A stretch of DNA of 64,000 nucleotides from Sphingomonas hylomeconis (GTDB lineage Bacteria > Pseudomonadota > Alphaproteobacteria > Sphingomonadales > Sphingomonadaceae): assembly GCF_025370105.1 (NCBI RefSeq), contig NZ_JANQBK010000011.1:59225-123224 (forward strand). Reading direction: 5' to 3'. Positions 34,658-44,766 of the stretch are shown here, one piece after another. Numbering within the stretch: position 1 is the first letter of the stretch; the number at the start of each line of letters is the position of its first letter. The notes beneath the pieces are model-generated. The model saw only the letters and a list, made by a program, of their open reading frames with translations. It had not been told where the DNA came from and made no database searches. The position numbers were made by a program, and so were the translations under genes.

Positions 34658-37620
34658 TCAGGAACTTCAAACTGGCGCTCGCCGGCGCCACCATGCTGGC
34701 ATCGGGCGCCATCGCCATCGCGCCCGCCGCCGCGCAAACCACCACCGCGTCGGCACGCGGCCAGGTGCGCGATGCAAGCGGCGCCGGTGTCGGCGGCGTT
34801 ACCGTCTCTGCCGTCAATGCTGGCACCAACCAGACGCTACGTACGGAAACCGACGCGACGGGCAGCTTCACGCTGAACGGCCTGCGTCCGGCACAATATA
34901 CCGTCACCGCGACAGCCGCCGATGGCCGCACGGTCAATCAAAAAGTGATCGTCGCGATCGGCCAGGCGCTGACTCTCAATCTCGTCCTCGGCGAGTCAGA
35001 AGCTGCGGCATCGTCCGAACCCGACGTGGATACCGGCGATGATATCGTCGTTACCGCCAATCGTCTGATCGAAACCAAGACCAGCGAGATCGCCACCAAT
35101 GTGTCGCAGCAGCAGTTGCGCACGCTGCCGCAGACCGATCGCAACTTCCTGAGCTTTGCCGCACTGGCTCCCGGCGTGCGCTACAATGACAGCGAAACGG
35201 ACAAGGGTATCCAGTCGGGCGCCTCGACCGCCAGCCAGGTCAACGTGTTCATCGACGGCGTCAGCCTGAAGAACAAGCTGCGCGAGGGCGGCATCGCCGG
35301 TCAGCAGAACAGCCGCGGCAATCCGTTCGGGCAGCTTGCGGTCCAGGAATTCCGCGTGCTGACGCAGAATTACAAGGCGGAATACGAGCAGGCTGGCTCT
35401 GCGATCATCACCGCAGTGACCAAGTCCGGCACAAACCAATTCCATGGCGAGGTCTTCGGCCAATATACTGACCGCGGTCTTTCCGAGAAGAGCTTCCTCG
35501 ATCGCAGCAACAATCGCGCGAAGCCGGCGTTCGAGCGCAAGCAATATGGAATCGCGCTCGGCGGTCCGATCATCAAGGACAAGTTGTTCTTTTTCGCCAC
35601 CTATGAAGGCAACGATCAAGACCGCGCCTTCGTGGTCGATTCGACCGGCTCGGTTGACAATATCGCGGCGTTCGAGCGTGCGTCGGGGCGGCGGCTGGCC
35701 GACTTCGAAGGTAATTTCGTCAGTCCGTTCCGTGGCGATTTCTATTTCGGCAAGCTTACCTTTACGCCGGACGAAAGGCAGACGTTCGACCTGTCGTATA
35801 GCCGCCGTGAAGAAACCGACATTCAGGGCTTCGGCGGCAACGTCTCCTACGAATTCGCAGAAAACAAGATCAACGTCGTCGATACGTATCTTGCGAAATG
35901 GACCTATCGCGGGGATAATTTCGTCAACGAGGTAAACCTCAATTACCTCAACTATCTGAACAATCCAACGTCGCTCAATCCGGACAGCCCGACCTATAAT
36001 TACGACACGGTCATCTTGTTCGGTGGACGCGAGGCGACGCGGCGCGAGCAACAGCAGAGTTACACGCTGCGCGACGACTTCAGCTATACGGGGTTCGACG
36101 GGCACTCGATCAAGGTTGGCGCCCGAGTTGAAATCACCGATATCGAGTTCGGCAACCTGGCCTATGTGCAGCCGAGCTTCGTGTTTCGTATCGATACGGT
36201 CGAAAACCCCAACACGAATCTGGCGAACGATACCGATTTCTCCTTCCCGGCCGAGGCACGGCTCGGGCTTGGCAATGGTACGGTGCGGGGATCGAACACG
36301 CAGCTAGGCTTCTATGTCCAGGACGACTGGGACGTGACCGACAAGTTGCAGCTCAATCTCGGCCTGCGCTGGGATTACGAGACCAACGGCAACAATAACG
36401 AATTCCGCACCGGCGACACCGCCGCCGCGGCGCTTCGTGCCCTGCCCAAGACGGCCTATTTCGACCCTGAGGATTACATTAGCACGGGCAAGAACCGCAA
36501 ACCGTTCGCTGGGGCGTTCGCGCCGCGCGTCGGCTTCTCGTTCGACGTCAACGATGACGAGCAGACCGTTATCTTCGGCGGATTCGGGCGCTATTACGAC
36601 CGCAACAACTTCAACAACACAATCGATGAGCAGTCGCGCACGATCAACCCGATCGGTGTATTCCGCTTCTCGCGCGACGGGCAGCCGCGCAATGGCCTCG
36701 CCACCACCGTGTGGAACCCAAGCTACCTGACGCGCGAAGGCCTGCTCGCGCTGCGCGCCAGTTCGACCAGCGGCTTGCCGGAATTGTTCGCGGTCAAGAA
36801 TAATACCAAACCGCCGGTCAACGATCAGGTCAGCCTCGGCGTGCGTCAGCAGGTCGGCCCGGTACAGGTTTCGGTCACGGGTTCGTACCAGCGTGGGCGC
36901 AACGGCTATACGAACTTGTTCGCGACCCGCCAGAACGGCGGCGAGGGCCCATGCTGCAACACCGCGCCGCTTGCGCCGTTCGGCTATGCCAATGCGTTGA
37001 TCGGCTATGACGGGCTCGATACCCGCTACAAGGCGCTGTTCGTAACCGTCGACAAACCGTACAATCAGTCCAGCGGCTGGGGCGTCAACCTCGCCTACAC
37101 GCTCTCCAAGGGCGAGCAGAATGGCGGCGACCTGTTCAGCCTCGATGCGCCAACGCCTGACCAATATGGCTGGCGCCCGCGCAACGGCGACGAACGGCAT
37201 CGTGTCGTGTTCTCGGGCATCGTAGATTTGCCGGCAGGCTTCCAGTTCTCGACGCTCAGCACCTTCGGCAGCGGCCAGGCGTTCCGCCTGACCGACGGCA
37301 CCAACGGAGCAACGTCGGGGCAGAATACCTTTAGCGGTCGCTACCCCAACAAGAATTGCATCGGCGGCGTGTTTGCCTTCTGCGAGGTCAACCTGACCTT
37401 GAAGAACACCGTGCATATCCTGGGCGGCGACGCTGAAGTTGCGGTCGATCTGCTCAACGCGTTCAACAACAAGAACTTTTCGGGCTTCGACGATTTCTTC
37501 AACAACCAGATCAATCCCGAGACCGGGCGGGTCGTCGATACGCTCGACCCGGCCGATATCGGCCGTGATCTGCTCACGCTGCCACGGCGCATCCAGTTCC
37601 GCGTCGGCTATCGCTTCTGA
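34654..37620 (+). CDS. TonB-dependent receptor with N-terminal carboxypeptidase-like domain (Oar-like)
   Basis: This 988-residue outer-membrane receptor has a signal peptide (about 1-28, ending AAAQT), then a carboxypeptidase-regulatory-like Ig fold (about 32-105; GQVRDASGAGVGGVTVSA), a plug domain (about 125-235; DIVVTANRLIETKTSEIATN starts it) and a long beta-barrel that ends VGYRF with the expected terminal Phe. Such receptors in sphingomonads often import oligosaccharides. It is coupled to lacI. Base composition is visibly less GC-rich than the flanking glycosidase genes. A hairpin terminator follows. Confidence 0.93.
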   Translation: MIRNFKLALAGATMLASGAIAIAPAAAQTTTASARGQVRDASGAGVGGVTVSAVNAGTNQTLRTETDATGSFTLNGLRPAQYTVTATAADGRTVNQKVIVAIGQALTLNLVLGESEAAASSEPDVDTGDDIVVTANRLIETKTSEIATNVSQQQLRTLPQTDRNFLSFAALAPGVRYNDSETDKGIQSGASTASQVNVFIDGVSLKNKLREGGIAGQQNSRGNPFGQLAVQEFRVLTQNYKAEYEQAGSAIITAVTKSGTNQFHGEVFGQYTDRGLSEKSFLDRSNNRAKPAFERKQYGIALGGPIIKDKLFFFATYEGNDQDRAFVVDSTGSVDNIAAFERASGRRLADFEGNFVSPFRGDFYFGKLTFTPDERQTFDLSYSRREETDIQGFGGNVSYEFAENKINVVDTYLAKWTYRGDNFVNEVNLNYLNYLNNPTSLNPDSPTYNYDTVILFGGREATRREQQQSYTLRDDFSYTGFDGHSIKVGARVEITDIEFGNLAYVQPSFVFRIDTVENPNTNLANDTDFSFPAEARLGLGNGTVRGSNTQLGFYVQDDWDVTDKLQLNLGLRWDYETNGNNNEFRTGDTAAAALRALPKTAYFDPEDYISTGKNRKPFAGAFAPRVGFSFDVNDDEQTVIFGGFGRYYDRNNFNNTIDEQSRTINPIGVFRFSRDGQPRNGLATTVWNPSYLTREGLLALRASSTSGLPELFAVKNNTKPPVNDQVSLGVRQQVGPVQVSVTGSYQRGRNGYTNLFATRQNGGEGPCCNTAPLAPFGYANALIGYDGLDTRYKALFVTVDKPYNQSSGWGVNLAYTLSKGEQNGGDLFSLDAPTPDQYGWRPRNGDERHRVVFSGIVDLPAGFQFSTLSTFGSGQAFRLTDGTNGATSGQNTFSGRYPNKNCIGGVFAFCEVNLTLKNTVHILGGDAEVAVDLLNAFNNKNFSGFDDFFNNQINPETGRVVDTLDPADIGRDLLTLPRRIQFRVGYRF

Positions 37621-37630
37621 TCTCCCCCTG

Positions 37631-37667
37631 GCCGGAGCGGCGCCTGGCGTCGCTCCGGCTTCTTTTT
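37631..37667 (+). terminator. Rho-independent terminator after the TonB receptor gene
   Basis: GCCGGAGCG (37631-37639) pairs perfectly with CGCTCCGGC (37651-37659) around an 11-base loop and is followed by TTCTTTTT. It begins 10 bases after the receptor stop and ends 15 bases before the next gene, so that gene depends on read-through or a promoter inside the receptor gene. Confidence 0.8.
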
Positions 37668-37682
37668 GAACTCGAGTTTGCT

Positions 37683-39092
37683 TTGATCGATCGACGCACG
37701 TTCCTCGGCACCGCCGGCCTCGCCGCCGCCGGTATCGCCACCCCCGCCCTGGCCGCCCCCCGCGTCGCCCGTCGTTCCGCCGCCGAGCGGTTGATCGACG
37801 ATATCCAGCACCGCAGCTTCCGCTACTTCTGGGAAACCGCCGATCCGATCACCGGGCTGGTGCCGGATCGCTGGCCCACCCCCTCCTTCGCCTCGATCGC
37901 CGCGGTCGGCTTCGCGCTCACGCTCTATCCGGTCGGCGTCGAACATGGCTGGATCAGCCGTGCCGCGGCGCGCACGCGCACGCGGGCCACGCTGCGCTTC
38001 TTCGCCGGCGCGCCGCAAGGGCCCGCCGCCAGCGGCACCAGCGGCCATAAGGGGCTGTTCTACCATTTCCTCGACGCCAAGACCGGGCACCGCTTCGGCC
38101 GCACCGAGCTCTCGACGGTCGATACCGCGCTGCTGCTCGGCGGGATCCTGTTCGCGCAGAGCTGGTATGATGGCGATCACCCCGACGAGCGCCGCATCCG
38201 CGACCTCGCCGAGCAGATCTACCGCGCGGTCGACTGGACCTTCGCGGTGCGCAACGCGCCGTTCCTGTCGATGGGCTGGCATCCCGAGACCGGCTTCATC
38301 CCGTCCGACTGGAATATCTATAACGAAGGCATGCTGCTCTACGTGCTGGGTCTCGGCTCGCCGACGCACGCGCTGCCCGAGGGTACGTGGCAGGCCTGGT
38401 CGGCACGGTTCGAGCCGAGCTGGACGACGCAGGGCGGCAAGCCGCATTTGCACTTCGCGCCGCTGTTCGGCCACCAGTACAGCCAGATGTGGATCGATTT
38501 CCGCGGCATCCGCGATCCCTATATCGCCGCCAAGGGGCTGGATTATTTCGAGAACAGCCGCCGCGCGACCTATGCGCAGCGCAGCTATGCGATCGCCAAC
38601 AAGGGCGGGTGGCGCGGCTATGGTGCCGATTGCTGGGGGCTCACCGCCTGCGACGGCCCGGGCGATTTCACGCGCACGATCGGCGGCCGGCAACGCGACT
38701 TCTTCTCCTATTCCGCGCGCGGCCCCGGCGATCGCGACGACGGCACGATCGCGCCGACCGCCGCGTTGGGCTCGATCGCCTTTGCGCCCGAGATCGTCGT
38801 GCCGACGATCTCGGCGATGCATCGCCGCTACGGCCGCGGCATCTACGGCCAATACGGCTTCCTCGACTCGTTCAACCCGACGCTGACCGATCCTGCCGCA
38901 CCGCTCAAACATGGCAGGATCGTGCCCGGCATCGGCTGGGTCGATGGCGACTATCTCGGCATCGATCAGGGCCCGATCGTCGGCGGGATCGAGAATTACC
39001 GCACCGGCATGATCTGGCGCACGATGCGCCGCAACCCGCATATCCGTCGCGGGCTGCTGCGCGCCGGCTTTACCGGCGGCTGGCTGGCGTGA
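37683..39092 (+). CDS. Tat-exported glucoamylase-like protein (GH144-type)
   Basis: This 469-residue protein has a twin-arginine signal (DRRTFLGTAGLAAAG) and a domain resembling the 'glycoamylase' family, to which GH144 beta-1,2-glucanases belong. Recognisable stretches are RSFRYFWETADP (about 44-55), FYHFLD, ELSTVDTALLLGG, WGLTACDGP and YGFLDSFNP. The likely fold is an (alpha/alpha)6 barrel. The only start in place is TTG at 37683; no strong Shine-Dalgarno is seen. The stop overlaps the next ATG by one base (TGATG). The exact polymer is uncertain; cyclic or linear beta-1,2-glucan is a fair guess. Confidence 0.82.
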   Translation: MIDRRTFLGTAGLAAAGIATPALAAPRVARRSAAERLIDDIQHRSFRYFWETADPITGLVPDRWPTPSFASIAAVGFALTLYPVGVEHGWISRAAARTRTRATLRFFAGAPQGPAASGTSGHKGLFYHFLDAKTGHRFGRTELSTVDTALLLGGILFAQSWYDGDHPDERRIRDLAEQIYRAVDWTFAVRNAPFLSMGWHPETGFIPSDWNIYNEGMLLYVLGLGSPTHALPEGTWQAWSARFEPSWTTQGGKPHLHFAPLFGHQYSQMWIDFRGIRDPYIAAKGLDYFENSRRATYAQRSYAIANKGGWRGYGADCWGLTACDGPGDFTRTIGGRQRDFFSYSARGPGDRDDGTIAPTAALGSIAFAPEIVVPTISAMHRRYGRGIYGQYGFLDSFNPTLTDPAAPLKHGRIVPGIGWVDGDYLGIDQGPIVGGIENYRTGMIWRTMRRNPHIRRGLLRAGFTGGWLA

Positions 39093-42082
39093 TGCTTGTC
39101 CTTCCGATTGCCCTGGCGTTGGCCGCGCCGGCGCCGGACTGGCGCGCCTCCGCCTCGGACGGGGTGACCGCGCGCGTCGCGGCGACGGCGGAGGGGTTGC
39201 GGCTCGAGTACGACTTCGCCGCGGTGTCCGGCTATGCCGTCGCGCGGCGCGATCTGCCGCGCGATTGGCCGGCGAACTTCGTGCTGCGGCTGAAAGTACG
39301 CGGCAGCGGCGCGGTCAACGATCTGCAGATCAAGTTCACCGATGCCGAGGGCAAGAACGTCTGGTGGGTGCAGCGGCGCAATTTCCGCCCCTCGGCCGCC
39401 TGGCAGACGATCGAGATCCGCCCGCGCGACATTGCCTTCGCCTGGGGCCCGAACGCGGACAAGACGCTGCGCCGCACCGCCGCGATGGAGATCGTGCTGG
39501 TGCGCGGTCGCGATGGCGGCGCGGGCCAGCTCGAGATCGCCGAGCCGGTCTTCACGCCCCTGCCCCCGCCCGCGCCGCTCCCGCCGCCCCGCGCCAGCGA
39601 TGGCCGCGCGCTCGATGCGCCGCGCACGATCGCCGGCCCGCTGACGATCGACTTTGGCGGCCCGCGCGAACTCGGCGGCGTGATGCTGCGCTGGGGGCAG
39701 CGCTTCGCACCGCGCTACACGATCGCCGAGTCCGATGATGGCCGCCGCTGGCGCACCGTGCGCACCGTCACCGCGGGCGATGGCGGCGAGGATCCGCTCG
39801 CCTTGCCAGAACTCGAAACGCGCTACCTGCGGCTCACCGCCCCGGGCCGCCCGGCCTTGGCCAGCATCGCCGTCATGCCGCCGGCCTGGGGCGCCACCCC
39901 CAATGCGATGATCGGCGCGCTGGCAAAGACGGCGCCGCGCGGCACCTATCCGCGCGGCTTCACCGAACAATCCTATTGGACGCTCGTCGCCAGCGATGGC
40001 GGCGCGGTCTCCGGGCTGATCGGCGAGGATGGCGCGATCGAGGTCGCCAAGGGCGGCTTCTCGCTCGAGCCGTTCGTTGTCGCCGACGGCAAGCGCTTAT
40101 CCTGGGCCGACGTCACGCCCGAACAGACGCTGCGCGACGGCTATCTGCCGATCCCACGGGTGCACTGGTCGGGCGACGGCTGGACGCTCGATACCACGCT
40201 GGTCGCCGACCAGTCCGCCCCGCGCCTGCTCGCCCGCTGGCGGCTGACCAATACCGGCGACCGTCCGCGCAGCCTGCGCCTGGCGCTCGGCGTCCGCCCG
40301 TTCCAGGTCAATCCGGCGGCGCAATTCCTCAGCCAGCAAGGCGGGGTTAGCCCGATCTCGCGCATCGCCTGGGCCGATGGCAGGCTCGCCGTGACCACGC
40401 TGCCCGCGATCGCGGGCGATCCATCGGTCACGCGCACGCTCTATCCGCTTGCCGCGCCAGGCCGGGTCGCCACCCGCGCCTTCGATCAGGGCGCGCTCGT
40501 CCCCGCCGATGGCGGCGCACTGATGGTCGACGATCCCGTGCAGCTCGCCGCTGCCACGCTCGACTGGCAGGCGACGCTCGCGCCCGGCGAGACGCTCGAC
40601 ATACCGATCGCGATCGGCGCGCCCGCGTCGGATCGCGCCGCCTTCGCCGCCGCCGAACAGGCCACGGCCGGCTATTGGCAGCGCAGGCTGGGCGCGGTGA
40701 CGATCACCGCCCCGCCCGCCAAACAGGCCGTCGCCGACACGCTGAAGACCGCGCTCGCGCATATCCTGATGAGCCGCGAGGGGCCCGCGCTCAAGCCCGG
40801 CACGCGCTCCTACGATCGCAGCTGGATCCGCGATGGCGCGATGATGGGCGATACCCTGCTGCGGCTCGGCCAGCCCGCGCCGGTGCGCGCCTTTGCCGAC
40901 TGGTATGCCACCAAGCTGTTCGCCAACGGCAAGGTGCCGTGCTGCGTCGATGCGCGCGGCCCGGATCCGGTGCCGGAGAATGACAGCCAGGGCGAATATA
41001 TCCACCTCGTCACGCAGCTCTATCGCTACACCGGCGATCGCGCCGCGCTGGCGCGCGCCTGGCCCGGGCTCGATGCCGCGCGCCGCTATATGGAGGCGCA
41101 GCGCCAGTCGGAGCGCAATGCCGCCAACCTGGCGCCGGCACGCCGCCACCTGTACGGCCTGATGCCCCCCTCGATCAGCCACGAAGGCTATTCAGCCGAG
41201 GCGCAATACAGTTTGTGGGACGATTTCTGGGCGCTGACGGGTTACAAGGATGCGGCCTTTGCCGCCGCCGTCCTGGGCAAGCCGGAACGCGCCACGATCG
41301 CGGCGCAGCGCGATGAATTCGCCGCCGATATCCACGCCGCGATCGCCGCCTCGGTCAAGCGCTTCGGCATCGATTTCATTCCCGGTGCGACCAGCCTCGG
41401 CGATTTCGATGCGACCTCGACGACCATGGCGCTCGATCCCGCCGACGAGGGCGCGCGCCTCGATCCCGAGCTGCTCGGCAACACCTTCGCCCGGCAATAT
41501 GATCGCGTGATGGCGCGCACCGCGCCGGGCGCCGCCTGGGCCGACTATACGCCGTACGAACTGCGCAACGTCTCCGCGCTGGTCCGGCTCGGCCAGCCCG
41601 GACGGGCGAACGATCTGCTCGATGCCTATATGGCCGATCGCCGGCCCGCGGCGTGGAACGGCTGGGCCGAAGTGGTCGGGCGAGATCCGCGCGAGATCCG
41701 CTTCATCGGCGATATGCCGCACGCTTGGGTCGCCTCGGACTTCATCCGCGCCGCGCTCGATCTGTTCGCCTATGTCCGCCCCGGGGAGGACGCGATCGTG
41801 CTCGCCGGCGGGCTCGATGCCAGCTGGCTGGCGGGCAAGGGCGCGGCGATCGAGGGGCTGCGCACGCCTTACGGCCGCGTCTCGCTAGCCGCGCGCGCAC
41901 AGGATGGCGCGCTGATCGTGGATCTGTCGGGCGACGCGCGCCCACCCGGCGGGTTCATTATCGACTGGCCGTTTGCCGGCACGCCCGGCACCGCGTTGGT
42001 CGACGGGGTGCGCCGGCGACCGAGCGGCAAGCAATTGCGCCTGCCCGCCGGTGCCGCGCAGATCGTCTGGCGGCCGGCCTGA
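39092..42082 (+). CDS. Large glycosidase-like protein with discoidin-like and (alpha/alpha)6 regions
   Basis: This 996-residue protein begins with a short signal-like stretch (MLVLPIALALAAPAP). Residues about 20-160 look like a galactose-binding-type beta-sandwich, 170-275 like an F5/8 (discoidin) domain (TRYLRLTAPGRPALASI), 290-520 like a beta-rich supersandwich, and 540-900 like an (alpha/alpha)6 catalytic barrel with SYDRSWIRDGAMMGDTLLRLG and ENDSQGEYIHLVTQLYRYTG. It is translationally linked to the GH144-type gene. I do not assign a GH family. The conserved Asp and Glu in these motifs make a glucan-active enzyme likely. Confidence 0.8.
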   Translation: MLVLPIALALAAPAPDWRASASDGVTARVAATAEGLRLEYDFAAVSGYAVARRDLPRDWPANFVLRLKVRGSGAVNDLQIKFTDAEGKNVWWVQRRNFRPSAAWQTIEIRPRDIAFAWGPNADKTLRRTAAMEIVLVRGRDGGAGQLEIAEPVFTPLPPPAPLPPPRASDGRALDAPRTIAGPLTIDFGGPRELGGVMLRWGQRFAPRYTIAESDDGRRWRTVRTVTAGDGGEDPLALPELETRYLRLTAPGRPALASIAVMPPAWGATPNAMIGALAKTAPRGTYPRGFTEQSYWTLVASDGGAVSGLIGEDGAIEVAKGGFSLEPFVVADGKRLSWADVTPEQTLRDGYLPIPRVHWSGDGWTLDTTLVADQSAPRLLARWRLTNTGDRPRSLRLALGVRPFQVNPAAQFLSQQGGVSPISRIAWADGRLAVTTLPAIAGDPSVTRTLYPLAAPGRVATRAFDQGALVPADGGALMVDDPVQLAAATLDWQATLAPGETLDIPIAIGAPASDRAAFAAAEQATAGYWQRRLGAVTITAPPAKQAVADTLKTALAHILMSREGPALKPGTRSYDRSWIRDGAMMGDTLLRLGQPAPVRAFADWYATKLFANGKVPCCVDARGPDPVPENDSQGEYIHLVTQLYRYTGDRAALARAWPGLDAARRYMEAQRQSERNAANLAPARRHLYGLMPPSISHEGYSAEAQYSLWDDFWALTGYKDAAFAAAVLGKPERATIAAQRDEFAADIHAAIAASVKRFGIDFIPGATSLGDFDATSTTMALDPADEGARLDPELLGNTFARQYDRVMARTAPGAAWADYTPYELRNVSALVRLGQPGRANDLLDAYMADRRPAAWNGWAEVVGRDPREIRFIGDMPHAWVASDFIRAALDLFAYVRPGEDAIVLAGGLDASWLAGKGAAIEGLRTPYGRVSLAARAQDGALIVDLSGDARPPGGFIIDWPFAGTPGTALVDGVRRRPSGKQLRLPAGAAQIVWRPA

Positions 42083-42094
42083 CGATCGGCCCGG

Positions 42095-43570
42095 TCAGCG
42101 CCCCGGCGCGAAGCGGATATTGGCGGTACCCGTCACCTGCACGGGCAGAAACAGCCCCTGCCCCGTCACCTTGATGGGCCCGTTGCGCACATCGGTGATA
42201 TCCGCCGACAGCACGAAATCGCCTTCGCGGTGGCCGGCCACGGCGCGCCGCGCGGCGATCAGCACCTTGTTGTAATCGCGCGCGAAATCGTGGGTCAGCG
42301 CGTCGCGGATATTGGCCTGCACGACGGTGTCGTCGAACAGCGTGATCAGCAGGTTCACCGCAGTGGAATCGCTGCGCCCGGCGATCTTGACGTCGCGCGC
42401 GCGTACCACCTTCGAATTCGCCGCGTTGAACGGCAGCGCCGATAGCCAGATCTCGCCCTTGGTCGCCGGCAGCAGCCCGTTGCGCGCCTTTACCCTGGTC
42501 TGCACGCCGACCGCGATATGGCCATGCTCGGTGGCATAGATCGTCACCTTGCCGAATTCGGCATCGACCGGCCCCACCCCTGTCAGCGTGATGCCCTTGG
42601 CGGCCAGCTTGCGCAGCGCGCGCTGCACCACCGGCTCCAGCTGTGCATAATCCGCCAGCACGGGAATGAAGAAGCGCAAGCCCCGCGGCCCGATCCTGCC
42701 CGCGGGCGGCGGCAGCGCGGTGGGCGTCGGATCCGCCGGGCGATCGCCGACGAACGTCTCGGTCAGCGCCTCGGCGGCGAGCTGCAGCTCGATCCGCCCG
42801 CCCGCGATACGATAGCCGCCAAAGCCTAGCCGCCGCGGCGTCAGGCGCATCCATGCCGGCGGGCGGTCGCGGTTGAGCTGGATCGAGGTGAAGGCCTGCC
42901 GCCAGATGCCGGCCAGTTCGTCGCGCGCGCGCAGCTTGGCCAGTTCGCGCGGCAGGTCGCGCTCCAGCCCGGCGATCACGCCTTTCAGCTTCTCATCGGC
43001 CTTGTCCGCAAACCGGATCCGCGCGCCGAGAAAGTCGATCCCCGGCGGCTCGGTCCAGTCATAGGCGATGTCGACCTTGGCGACCGGCGCCCAGCGCCCG
43101 TCGACCGACAATTTGGCCGTCGCACGCACCAATGCGGCGCCGGTCGCGGTCTCGCGGCCGATAATGCCGCCCACGTCGCGCGCGCTGATCTCCGCCTTGA
43201 CCGGCAGCGCGATGGTCAAGGTGTCGCCGCTGCCCCCCAGCCGCATCCGCCCGCGGGTCACCCGCCCGACGATGCGGCAGCCAAGCGTCGGCGTCACCTT
43301 CACTGCCCGGCCGAACAGCTTGACCCGCTTGCCCGGCACGCAACGCGGCTCGGCCTTGTCGATGCGCCACAATTCGGTCGGCGTGCGCGCGTTGAACTGC
43401 TGCTCCAAGGCGGCCAGCGATGCCGAAACCGGGACGACGATGGTCGAGGATTGCTGCGGGAGCACGGCCGGCGTCTCGATCCGGGGCGGCGCGGGATTGC
43501 CCTTGTCGCGGCTGCACGCCGCCACCGCCAAGGCCAACAGAAGCAGCGGGAGAGCGCGGGCGGCAAGCAT
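42095..43570 (-). CDS. DUF4403 family lipoprotein
   Basis: This 491-residue protein has a lipoprotein signal with the lipobox AVAAC (Cys19). The mature part resembles DUF4403, a family of predicted lipid-binding, BPI-like proteins of unknown role: repeated beta-rich halves with SSTIVVPVSASLAALEQQFN at the start and the C-terminal VTGTANIRFAPGR. It converges on the 996-residue glycosidase gene with only a 12-base gap and no clear terminator. Periplasmic or outer-membrane anchoring is expected. Confidence 0.82.
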   Translation of the reverse strand: MLAARALPLLLLALAVAACSRDKGNPAPPRIETPAVLPQQSSTIVVPVSASLAALEQQFNARTPTELWRIDKAEPRCVPGKRVKLFGRAVKVTPTLGCRIVGRVTRGRMRLGGSGDTLTIALPVKAEISARDVGGIIGRETATGAALVRATAKLSVDGRWAPVAKVDIAYDWTEPPGIDFLGARIRFADKADEKLKGVIAGLERDLPRELAKLRARDELAGIWRQAFTSIQLNRDRPPAWMRLTPRRLGFGGYRIAGGRIELQLAAEALTETFVGDRPADPTPTALPPPAGRIGPRGLRFFIPVLADYAQLEPVVQRALRKLAAKGITLTGVGPVDAEFGKVTIYATEHGHIAVGVQTRVKARNGLLPATKGEIWLSALPFNAANSKVVRARDVKIAGRSDSTAVNLLITLFDDTVVQANIRDALTHDFARDYNKVLIAARRAVAGHREGDFVLSADITDVRNGPIKVTGQGLFLPVQVTGTANIRFAPGR

Positions 43571-43719
43571 GATGCCGGTGTAACGCGCATTGCCGCGGTT
43601 CGCTTCCTGGATTGTGCACCGCGCCCGCGAAAATCCGCAAGTATCGATAAAATTGCGACAAAGCATGGCGAATATCGCCGCCTTGCGCGTTGTGCCGTCG
43701 TTCTGAAGTGAAGGAGTGT

Positions 43720-44766
43720 ATGCGTGAAACCGACCGTAACGAGCCGGGCGGCCTGATGGCCGTCGACTTGAAACCGCTTGCCGATCAGGTGCTGCTGATC
43801 ACCGGTGCCAGCTCGGGTATCGGCCTCGTCACCGCGCGTGCCGCGGCGCGCAAGGGCGCCAGCGTGATGCTCGTCGCACGCGGCGAAGGCGCGCTGCGCG
43901 ACGCCGCCGAAGCATTGCAGCGCGACGGGCTGAACGCCGCCTATGCGGTGGCCGACGTGTGCTCGATCGATGCGCTGCGCGCCGCCGCCGCTGCTACGGT
44001 CGCGCGCTTCGGGCGGATCGATACCTGGGTCAATTGCGCCGGCGTCGCGCTCTACGCCAAGCTGGTCGATACGCCGGAGGACGAGCACCAGCAGCTCTTC
44101 CAGACCAACTATTTCGGCATGGTGCACGGCTCGCTGGTCGCGGTCGAGCAGCTCCGCCAGGGCGGCGGTGCGCTGGTCACCGTGGGCTCGATCGCCGGTG
44201 ACATCCCCTCCCCGATCATGGGCGCCTATGCCGCGTCGAAACATGCCGTGAAGGGCTATACCGAGGCGCTGCGGATCGAGATCAACGCCGCCCGGCTGCC
44301 GATCTCGGTCACGCTGATCAAGCCGTCGGGCACCGACACGCCGATCGCCGCGCATGCCGCCAATCACGTCGATGGCGAGGCGCAGATCCCGCCACCGATC
44401 TATGCGCCCGAACTGGTCGCAGACGCGATCCTCGATGCGGCGGTGCGCCCGCAACTGGCGATCACGGTTGGCGGGATGGGCCGGCTGCAGGTGCTGCTCG
44501 GCCAGCATTTCCCCGGCCTGCTCGCGCGCTTCGGTGGCGCGATGATCCCGATCCTGTCCGATCCGAAACAGCCCAAGACGACTGCCTCGAATCTCTCGGC
44601 CCCGTTCAGGGATGGCGAGGAGACGTCGCGCAACCAGCCCGGCCGTGCCGTCAGCGTCTATGCCATCGCGCGCCAGCCAGCCACGAAGGTCGCGCTTGCC
44701 GCGCTGCTCGGCCTCGGCGCCGCCGCGCTCGCCGTCCGCCATCAGTCCAAGGGAGAAGCCGAATGA
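43720..44766 (+). CDS. Short-chain dehydrogenase/reductase with C-terminal membrane segment
   Basis: This 348-residue SDR has the NAD(P)-binding TGASSGIG (about residues 29-36), NCAGVA, and the catalytic YAASKHAVKGY (Tyr-x-x-x-Lys). A hydrophobic stretch near the C-terminus (VALAALLGLGAAALAV) suggests membrane anchoring, which is common in SDRs of this type. AAGGAG lies nine bases before the chosen ATG. It is coupled by ATGA to a second SDR gene. The substrate is unknown. Confidence 0.88.
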   Translation: MRETDRNEPGGLMAVDLKPLADQVLLITGASSGIGLVTARAAARKGASVMLVARGEGALRDAAEALQRDGLNAAYAVADVCSIDALRAAAAATVARFGRIDTWVNCAGVALYAKLVDTPEDEHQQLFQTNYFGMVHGSLVAVEQLRQGGGALVTVGSIAGDIPSPIMGAYAASKHAVKGYTEALRIEINAARLPISVTLIKPSGTDTPIAAHAANHVDGEAQIPPPIYAPELVADAILDAAVRPQLAITVGGMGRLQVLLGQHFPGLLARFGGAMIPILSDPKQPKTTASNLSAPFRDGEETSRNQPGRAVSVYAIARQPATKVALAALLGLGAAALAVRHQSKGEAE

